Shown piece after piece: positions 1 to 4,915 of a DNA stretch of 6,477 bases. The stretch's first letter is position 1. Each line of letters starts with the position of its first letter. The stretch comes from an uncultured Mucilaginibacter sp. (GTDB lineage: Bacteria > Bacteroidota > Bacteroidia > Sphingobacteriales > Sphingobacteriaceae). Position numbers and translations under genes: made by a program. Location: contig CAMLFI010000148.1 of assembly GCA_946479225.1 (NCBI GenBank), forward strand, positions 1 to 6,477, read 5' to 3'. Below the pieces are notes generated by a model that was given only the letters and a program-made list of their open reading frames with translations, did not search any database and was not told the DNA's origin.

Positions 1-37
1 AAGAAATAAAGATATAGTAGAAAGTATAAAACAATGA
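1..37 (+). CDS. Possible 3' end of the preceding gene (ftsW expected)
   Basis: In frame 2 the first bases read RNKDIVESIKQ and then a TGA at 35-37, which overlaps the murG ATG in an ATGA arrangement typical of coupled operon genes. Frame 1 gives only two lysines before a TAA at 7-9, so it could instead be the true end of the upstream gene. In Bacteroidota dcw clusters the gene before murG is normally ftsW, the septal peptidoglycan polymerase, but eleven residues are too few to recognise it. The assignment is inference from gene order alone. Confidence 0.25.
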   Translation, partial: RNKDIVESIKQ

Positions 38-1188
38 CGATGCAAGGTAACACACCCAATCAAAAGCTCCCCCTTCAGGGGGCGGGGGGGGCACGCATCA
101 TCATTAGCGGCGGCGGCACAGGGGGGCATATCTTCCCGGCTATTGCTATTGCCAATGCTTTGAAAAAACTTGATCCTAAAACCGAGATATTATTTGTTGG
201 TGCCAGTGGCCGGATGGAAATGGAGAAAGTACCTGCTGCAGGTTATCGTATAATAGGTTTAGAGATACAAGGCATACAACGGGGTTCAATAATCAAAAAC
301 CTAATGTTTCCTGTAAAACTGATCAATAGCGTGCGTAAGTCATTGCAAATTATAAAGGACTTTAAGCCCAATGCCTGCGTAGGTGTGGGTGGATACGCTT
401 CTGGTCCGCTTTTATATGCTGCTTCATTAAAGGGAATACCCTATTTAATACAGGAGCAAAACTCCTACGCGGGTATCACCAATAAATGGTTGAGCAAAAA
501 AGCCCGCAAAATATGCGTGGCATTTGATGACATGGAGAAGTTTTTCCCTGGTGCGGATATTATCAAAACCGGTAATCCTATACGGCAGGAATCGGTTGAT
601 ATAGATGGTAAACGGAAAGAAGCACTTGAAAACTTTAAGCTATCGGCATCAAAAAAAACCATTTTGGTTACAGGTGGTAGTTTGGGCGCACGTACTTTAA
701 ACAACAGCATAAAGACTGGCCTAGAACAGTTAATAGCGGCCGATGTGCAAGTGATATGGCAAACGGGCAAATTTTATTATAAAGATCTGATAGCAGAACT
801 GGGCGAGAATTATCACCCGAATGTGCGCATTAACGAATTTTTAAACCGGATGAACCTGGCTTATGCCGCTGCAGACGTAATAATATCACGCGCCGGAGCA
901 GGCACAATCGCAGAGCTGTGTGTAATAAAAAAACCGGTTATACTGGTGCCTTCGCCTAATGTGGCTGAGGATCATCAGACCAAAAACGCACTGGCTTTGG
1001 TGCAGGAGCGTGCGGCGGTATTTATTGCCGACAGAGATGCGGAAGCCAAACTGGTTGACAAGGTCATTGCGCTTTTAAATGATAAGAATGAACAAAAAAT
1101 ATTAAGTGATAACATTGGTAAACTGGCTATGCCAAATGCTGATGAAGTTATTGCTAAAGAGGTTATCCAAATAACAATTAACAATTAA
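34..1188 (+). CDS. murG: MurG, UDP-GlcNAc:lipid I N-acetylglucosaminyltransferase
   Basis: MurG moves GlcNAc from UDP-GlcNAc to lipid I (undecaprenyl-PP-MurNAc-pentapeptide), making lipid II at the inner face of the membrane. The 384-residue protein has the GT-B fold hallmarks in order: a glycine-rich loop GGGTGGH (26-32), GVGGYASGP (117-125), QEQNSYAGITN (140-150), NPIR (181-184), the second-domain loop GGSLGA (214-219), SRAGAGTIAE with the donor-binding glutamate E294, and AEDHQTKNA (311-319). The family is usually about 355-365 residues. The excess lies at the N-terminus, where about 20 residues precede the first beta strand RIIISGGGTGG; part of this is encoded by a GC-rich repeat (65-92). 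Starts at 34 or 40 (ATG ACG ATG) are both possible, and no ATG, GTG or TTG lies in frame between the repeat and the first strand. The leader is A-rich with no clear Shine-Dalgarno site, as is usual in this phylum. Identity is secure; only the start is uncertain. Confidence 0.97.
   Translation: MTMQGNTPNQKLPLQGAGGARIIISGGGTGGHIFPAIAIANALKKLDPKTEILFVGASGRMEMEKVPAAGYRIIGLEIQGIQRGSIIKNLMFPVKLINSVRKSLQIIKDFKPNACVGVGGYASGPLLYAASLKGIPYLIQEQNSYAGITNKWLSKKARKICVAFDDMEKFFPGADIIKTGNPIRQESVDIDGKRKEALENFKLSASKKTILVTGGSLGARTLNNSIKTGLEQLIAADVQVIWQTGKFYYKDLIAELGENYHPNVRINEFLNRMNLAYAAADVIISRAGAGTIAELCVIKKPVILVPSPNVAEDHQTKNALALVQERAAVFIADRDAEAKLVDKVIALLNDKNEQKILSDNIGKLAMPNADEVIAKEVIQITINN
65..92 (+). repeat. 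C-rich/G-rich inverted repeat inside the 5' end of murG
   Basis: The sequence has a C-rich arm at 69-73 (CCCCC), a TTCA loop, a GGGGG arm at 78-82, one C, and a run of eight G at 84-91. The C-rich arm can pair with the nearer G arm (5 bp, loop of 4) or, extended to 66-73 (GCTCCCCC), with 85-92 (GGGGGGGC; 8 bp including one T-G wobble). One C-rich arm followed by two G-rich arms resembles short repeats scattered between genes in many Bacteroidota genomes; that comparison is from memory. Here it is read in frame as roughly KLPLQGAGGA (residues 11-20) of MurG. The hairpin that follows murG at 1193 has the same general design. Confidence 0.6.
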
Positions 1189-1192
1189 TCCC

Positions 1193-1225
1193 AGCTCTCC
1201 TCTTTAAAAGGAGGAGGGCTTTTTT
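1193..1225 (+). terminator. Terminator-like hairpin between murG and murC
   Basis: The left arm AGCTCTCCTC (1193-1202) pairs with GAGGAGGGCT (1211-1220) over 10 bp with one T-G wobble, around the loop TTTAAAAG. A run of six T follows (1220-1225). This is the textbook form of an intrinsic terminator. It begins 4 bases after the murG stop and ends 6 bases before the murC ATG, inside what should be a continuous operon. It also shares the AGCTC...GG.GGGC skeleton of the repeat at 65-92, so it may be a dispersed repeat element rather than a working terminator. Partial termination, attenuation or 3'-end protection of the murG message are all possible. Confidence 0.6.
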
Positions 1226-1231
1226 AAAAAC

Positions 1232-2590
1232 ATGGAACTACAAAACGTACAAAGAGTGTATTTGGTAGGCATAGGCGGCATAGGCATGAGTGGCCTTGCC
1301 CGCTACTTCCATAAATTGGGTTGTATTGTGTATGGATATGATAAAACCCCAACCGATCTAACCAACGAGTTGCATAACGAGGGCATACAAGCCACGTTTG
1401 ACGATAACAGCGAATGTATACCTAAAAGCTTCCGCGATTTTGACGAAGGGACGCTGATAATTTATACTCCGGCTATACCTAAAGATTCGGTTATACTTAA
1501 CTTCTTTAAAAATAAGGGCTTTACATTATATAAGCGCTCGCAGGTATTGGGGCTTATCAGCAAAGGTAAATACACCATAGCCGTTGCGGGTACCCATGGC
1601 AAAACCACCACATCAAGCATGGTGGCGCATATACTTAAAGATTCTGGCAAAGATTGCTCGGCGTTTTTAGGCGGGATATCATCCAACTACCAAACTAATG
1701 TGCTGTTTGGCGATAACGATATTGTTGTGGTTGAGGCTGATGAATACGACAGATCATTCCTCACCCTGCACCCGGATATCGCCATTATAACATCAATGGA
1801 TGCCGATCATTTGGATATTTACGGCGATCACGCGCAGTTAACAGAATCTTTCCGGTTGTTCGCTTCGCAGTTAAAGCAGGGTGGCACACTGATACATTAT
1901 AAAGACTTGCCGCTTGACGGTGGGCTAACCTACAGTATAGATAGCAACGCCGATGCACGTGCGGTTAATATACGTGTTGAGGGTGGCGACTTTTACTTTG
2001 ACTTTAACAACGCGGCCATTACTATAGCCAATATTAAACTGGGTATTGCCGGTTTGCACAATATAGCAAATGCAACAGCGGCCATTGAAGCGGCGCTGTT
2101 GGTTGGTGTGCTTGCTGACGATATAAAAAAGGCTCTGGAAACATTCCGCGGGGTTAAACGCAGGTTTGAATATATATTAAAAAGCGATCAGCATATTTTT
2201 ATTGACGATTACGCACATCATCCCGAAGAGTTGAAAGCAGCTATTTCATCAGTAAAACGTCTGTATCCAAATAAAAAACTCACAACAATTTTTCAACCGC
2301 ATTTATATACCCGTACCCGCGATTTTGCTGATGGCTTTGCCGAAGCTTTAGATATGAGCGACGAGCTGTTAATGCTGGACATTTACCCGGCGCGTGAACT
2401 GCCTATTGAGGGCGTAAACTCGGATATGATAATGCAGCGTATGCAAAGCCTGAATAAGCATAAATACAGTATGCAGGAAGCTGTTGAAAAAGTAAGAAAA
2501 GAACAACCCGAATTGCTGCTTACAGTAGGTGCGGGCGATATAGATACAATGGTGCAACCATTAAAACAAGCGTTACAGCATGTGGAATAA
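1232..2590 (+). CDS. murC: MurC, UDP-N-acetylmuramate--L-alanine ligase
   Basis: MurC is the cytoplasmic ATP-dependent ligase that adds L-alanine to UDP-MurNAc, the first residue of the stem peptide. The 452-residue protein is of normal family length with the three Mur ligase domains. The N-terminal Rossmann-like domain has GIGGIGMSGLA (13-23), which binds the UDP-sugar. The central ATPase domain has the P-loop AGTHGKTTTSSM (119-130), EADEYDRSF (168-176), with the metal/phosphate-binding glutamate expected here, and HNIANATAA (276-284). The C-terminal domain has RRFEYI (310-315), DDYAHHPEE (325-333), FQPHLYTRTRDF (354-365) and GAGDID (433-438). The DDYAHHP block and the GIGGIGMS loop mark MurC rather than MurD, MurE or MurF. 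The ATG at 1232 lies just after a terminator-like hairpin, in an A-rich leader (TTAAAAACATGG). The 3' end overlaps ftsQ by 11 bases. I see nothing truncated. A fused MurC/Mpl-type activity is not suggested by the length. Confidence 0.97.
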   Translation: MELQNVQRVYLVGIGGIGMSGLARYFHKLGCIVYGYDKTPTDLTNELHNEGIQATFDDNSECIPKSFRDFDEGTLIIYTPAIPKDSVILNFFKNKGFTLYKRSQVLGLISKGKYTIAVAGTHGKTTTSSMVAHILKDSGKDCSAFLGGISSNYQTNVLFGDNDIVVVEADEYDRSFLTLHPDIAIITSMDADHLDIYGDHAQLTESFRLFASQLKQGGTLIHYKDLPLDGGLTYSIDSNADARAVNIRVEGGDFYFDFNNAAITIANIKLGIAGLHNIANATAAIEAALLVGVLADDIKKALETFRGVKRRFEYILKSDQHIFIDDYAHHPEELKAAISSVKRLYPNKKLTTIFQPHLYTRTRDFADGFAEALDMSDELLMLDIYPARELPIEGVNSDMIMQRMQSLNKHKYSMQEAVEKVRKEQPELLLTVGAGDIDTMVQPLKQALQHVE

Positions 2591-3437
2591 AAGACTTTGG
2601 CGCAACATTTTTATAGGATTTTCCTGGCTGCTTAGCCTGGGTGGCCTGGTTGTGCTGATGAGTTTTATCGAGATAAAAAAAGCGGGCGTGGTTTGTAAGG
2701 CCGTAAAGGTTTACATTCCGGGTAGCCAGTTGTTTATTGATAAAGAGGAGGTAGATCATATTTTGCAGTTGGGTAACTACCGGCTTGTAGGTATCAGGAT
2801 GGATCATATTGATACACATGATCTGGAAAATACGCTTAAAGCCAATCCGTTTGTAGAATATGCCAAGGTTTACAGCGATATGGACGGCACCTTGATGATA
2901 GAGATCAGTCAGCGCCAGCCAATTGCGCGCATGCTGAACCGTTTTGATCAGGACTTTTATATAGATCAGCACGGTTTAAAACTGCCTCTATCGCCCAATT
3001 TTACCGCGCGTGTACTGGCCGTTAACGGATTTATTGAAGAACCATTTGGTGGCCGGGTAGATACGTTGCATACGCAACTGGCTCGTGATGTTTTTAAAAC
3101 TGTTAGTTATATCCACAACGATCCGCTTTGGGATGCCCAGATAGCACAGGTATATGTTAACGCCGACCAGGAAATTGAGCTGATACCCCGCGTGGGCAGT
3201 CAACGGATCTTATTAGGCAACGCCGACTCGTTAGATGTGAAGTTTAAAAACCTGCTGGGCTTTTACAAACAAGCTTTACCAAAAGTGGGCTGGGCGGCTT
3301 ATAAAACAATCAATATAAAATACACCAACCAGGTTATTGGTATAAAAAATACAAAAGCCGACTCATTAAATGCAGTAACACCTGTAGTTACAGATTCGGC
3401 TACATTAAAAAAAGATACATCTCAAATAATGCATTAA
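2580..3437 (+). CDS. ftsQ: FtsQ, divisome membrane protein
   Basis: FtsQ is a bitopic inner-membrane protein that links cytoplasmic FtsZ/FtsA to the periplasmic FtsB/FtsL and septal synthase proteins. The 285-residue protein has a short basic cytoplasmic start (MWNKRLWRN), one hydrophobic segment at about 10-30 (IFIGFSWLLSLGGLVVLMSF) and then a periplasmic region. Residues about 40-110 fit a POTRA domain (AVKVYIPGSQLFIDKEEV to GTLMIEISQRQPIARM). The FtsQ-type beta domain follows, with FYIDQHGLKLPLS (126-138), VLAVNGFI (145-152) and GWAAYKTINIKY (237-248). The last 30 or so residues are polar and probably disordered. Sequence similarity to proteobacterial FtsQ is low, as is normal for Bacteroidota, so the call rests on topology, the POTRA-like region, the IDQ.G motif and the place between murC and ftsA. 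The start ATG overlaps the murC end by 11 bases, which suggests translational coupling. Confidence 0.93.
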   Translation: MWNKRLWRNIFIGFSWLLSLGGLVVLMSFIEIKKAGVVCKAVKVYIPGSQLFIDKEEVDHILQLGNYRLVGIRMDHIDTHDLENTLKANPFVEYAKVYSDMDGTLMIEISQRQPIARMLNRFDQDFYIDQHGLKLPLSPNFTARVLAVNGFIEEPFGGRVDTLHTQLARDVFKTVSYIHNDPLWDAQIAQVYVNADQEIELIPRVGSQRILLGNADSLDVKFKNLLGFYKQALPKVGWAAYKTINIKYTNQVIGIKNTKADSLNAVTPVVTDSATLKKDTSQIMH

Positions 3438-3438
3438 T

Positions 3439-4782
3439 ATGGATAAAAGTTCAACTCAGGAAAAAAGTTCGCCCATTGTAGTAGGGTTAGACATCGGGAC
3501 TACCAAAATATGCGCAATAGTTGGTCGCCGAAGCAAGAACGGTAAAATTGAAGTGTTGGGTGTCGGCAAAGCCGAATCAGCCGGGGTAACGCGCGGTGTG
3601 GTATCCAACATTGACAAAACGGTACAGGGCATTGCACAAGCGGTTGATATTGCAGGCACGCAATCAAACGTAGAGATACGTGTGGTAAACGTGGGCATTG
3701 CAGGGCAGCACATAAAAAGCTTGCAGCACAGGGGCCTAATTACCCGTCGCGATCTTCAATCAGAAATTGGCCGCAAGGACATTGATAAACTGATCGAAGA
3801 TATGTACAACCTGGTAATGCCTCCGGGTGAGGAGATCATCCATGTGTTGCCGCAGGAGTTTACTGTCGACGGTGAACCGGGGATAAAAGATCCTATCGGC
3901 ATGTCAGGAGTACGTTTAGAGGCCAATTTTCATATAATAGCGGGCCAGGTCACAGCAATAAAAAACATAGTTAAATGCGTTAATAAGGCGCATTTGGAAA
4001 GTCAGGAACTGATATTGGAGCCACTGGCTTCATCTGAGTCAGTTTTAAGCGACGAAGAAAAAGAAGCCGGTGTGGTACTGGTGGATATTGGTGGTGGTAC
4101 TACCGATGTCGCCATCTTCCACGAAGGCATCATCCGCCACACAGCGGTAATACCTTTCGGTGGTAACAGCGTTACGGAGGATATCCGCGAAGGCTGTTCA
4201 GTAATGCGCAACATAGCAGAGCAGCTTAAGGTGCGCTTCGGTTCTGCATTAGCCGAAGAAAACCGCGAGAACGAGATTGTATGCGTACCGGGCTTGCGCG
4301 GCCGCGAACCTAAAGAGATCTCCGTTAAAAACCTTGCGTTTGTTATCCAGGCGCGTATGGAGGAGATAGTTGAGCATGTATATTATGAGATAAAATCATC
4401 CGGTTATGAAAAGAAACTGATAGCCGGCATTGTTATAACCGGCGGTGGCGCGCAATTAAAGCATTTACCACAGTTAGTTGAGTTTGTTACCGGCTTAGAT
4501 TGTCGCGTTGGTTACCCTAATGAGCATTTGGCAAAAAATGAGATGTTGCCTAAAAATGTTTATGAGGAAATGCAAAGCCCAACGTTTGCAACAGGTATAG
4601 GTCTGCTGATAAAAGGCATACAAAAAATGGAATACGATGGCTTAACTGCTCCGCAGGTTGAGGCACGTACAGAAAAACAAAAATATACCGATGACCGCAA
4701 GTTTGGTTTGTTGGGTAAGATATTAGAGAGCGGAAAGAAGTTTATTAAAGATGATATAAAGGACGAAGACTTTTTGAAATAG
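3439..4782 (+). CDS. ftsA: FtsA, actin-like membrane tether of the Z-ring
   Basis: FtsA is an actin-fold ATP-binding protein that anchors FtsZ filaments to the membrane and recruits later divisome proteins. The 447-residue protein shows the phosphate-1 motif VVGLDIGTTKICAIVG (14-29), the FtsA-specific 1C subdomain at about 88-168 (IAGQHIKSL to NFHIIAG), the phosphate-2 motif VLVDIGGGTTDVAIF (213-227) and the adenosine motif GIVITGGGAQLKHL (330-343). The SHS2/1C region and IPFGGNSVTEDI (238-249) separate it from MreB and DnaK. The C-terminus KFGLLGKILESGKKFIKDD (421-439) fits the amphipathic membrane-targeting helix after a short charged linker (about 400-420). The ATG is one base after the ftsQ stop; an earlier start would run into that gene. 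Codon use and length look like those of its neighbours. Co-transcription with ftsQ is very likely. Confidence 0.97.
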   Translation: MDKSSTQEKSSPIVVGLDIGTTKICAIVGRRSKNGKIEVLGVGKAESAGVTRGVVSNIDKTVQGIAQAVDIAGTQSNVEIRVVNVGIAGQHIKSLQHRGLITRRDLQSEIGRKDIDKLIEDMYNLVMPPGEEIIHVLPQEFTVDGEPGIKDPIGMSGVRLEANFHIIAGQVTAIKNIVKCVNKAHLESQELILEPLASSESVLSDEEKEAGVVLVDIGGGTTDVAIFHEGIIRHTAVIPFGGNSVTEDIREGCSVMRNIAEQLKVRFGSALAEENRENEIVCVPGLRGREPKEISVKNLAFVIQARMEEIVEHVYYEIKSSGYEKKLIAGIVITGGGAQLKHLPQLVEFVTGLDCRVGYPNEHLAKNEMLPKNVYEEMQSPTFATGIGLLIKGIQKMEYDGLTAPQVEARTEKQKYTDDRKFGLLGKILESGKKFIKDDIKDEDFLK

Positions 4783-4803
4783 GGTAATTTTCAACAAGCG
4801 TTT

Positions 4804-4852
4804 AACTTTTCCACATTATAGACAATTGTGGAAAAAGCTTGTGGAAAAAGTT
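4804..4852. promoter_or_regulatory. Three DnaA-box-like motifs before ftsZ
   Basis: The ftsA-ftsZ gap (4783-4915) contains TTTTCCACA at 4807-4815 and, in the opposite orientation, TGTGGAAAA at 4827-4835 and 4840-4848. The last two lie in a direct repeat TTGTGGAAAAAG (4826-4837 and 4839-4850) with a 13-base period. Each nonamer fits the relaxed DnaA-box consensus TT(A/T)TNCACA and differs by one base from TTATCCACA. The first copy can also form a 9-bp hairpin with the second (loop of 11), or a longer bulged one with the third. No T run follows, so this is not a usual terminator. DnaA binding or another regulator's operator are both inferences; I found no convincing Bacteroidota promoter (TTG / TAnnTTTG) in the gap. 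Confidence 0.5.
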
Positions 4853-4915
4853 ATATTATTACAATGGTTTAATCTAATAGATCGTCAAATACCAAGTAGC
4901 TGAAAAACAAGGATT

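Noticed and set aside
1210..1218. Purine-rich GGAGGAGGG as a Shine-Dalgarno site for murC
   Set aside because: It lies 13 bases or more from the ATG and is the right arm of the hairpin; genes of this phylum generally do not depend on such sites.
2580..2600. A missing ddl or murB between murC and ftsQ as a deletion
   Set aside because: Absence of these genes at this place is usual for Bacteroidota dcw clusters, and the intact 11-base overlap gives no sign of a recent loss.
2520..2972. A 150-codon open frame on the minus strand across the murC-ftsQ junction
   Set aside because: It is antisense to two well-supported genes, with no recognisable domain or leader.
4807..4835. Inverted repeat after ftsA as an intrinsic terminator
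   Set aside because: The stem is AT-rich with an 11-base loop and is followed by GCTTGTGG rather than a T run, so protein-binding sites explain it better than a terminator.
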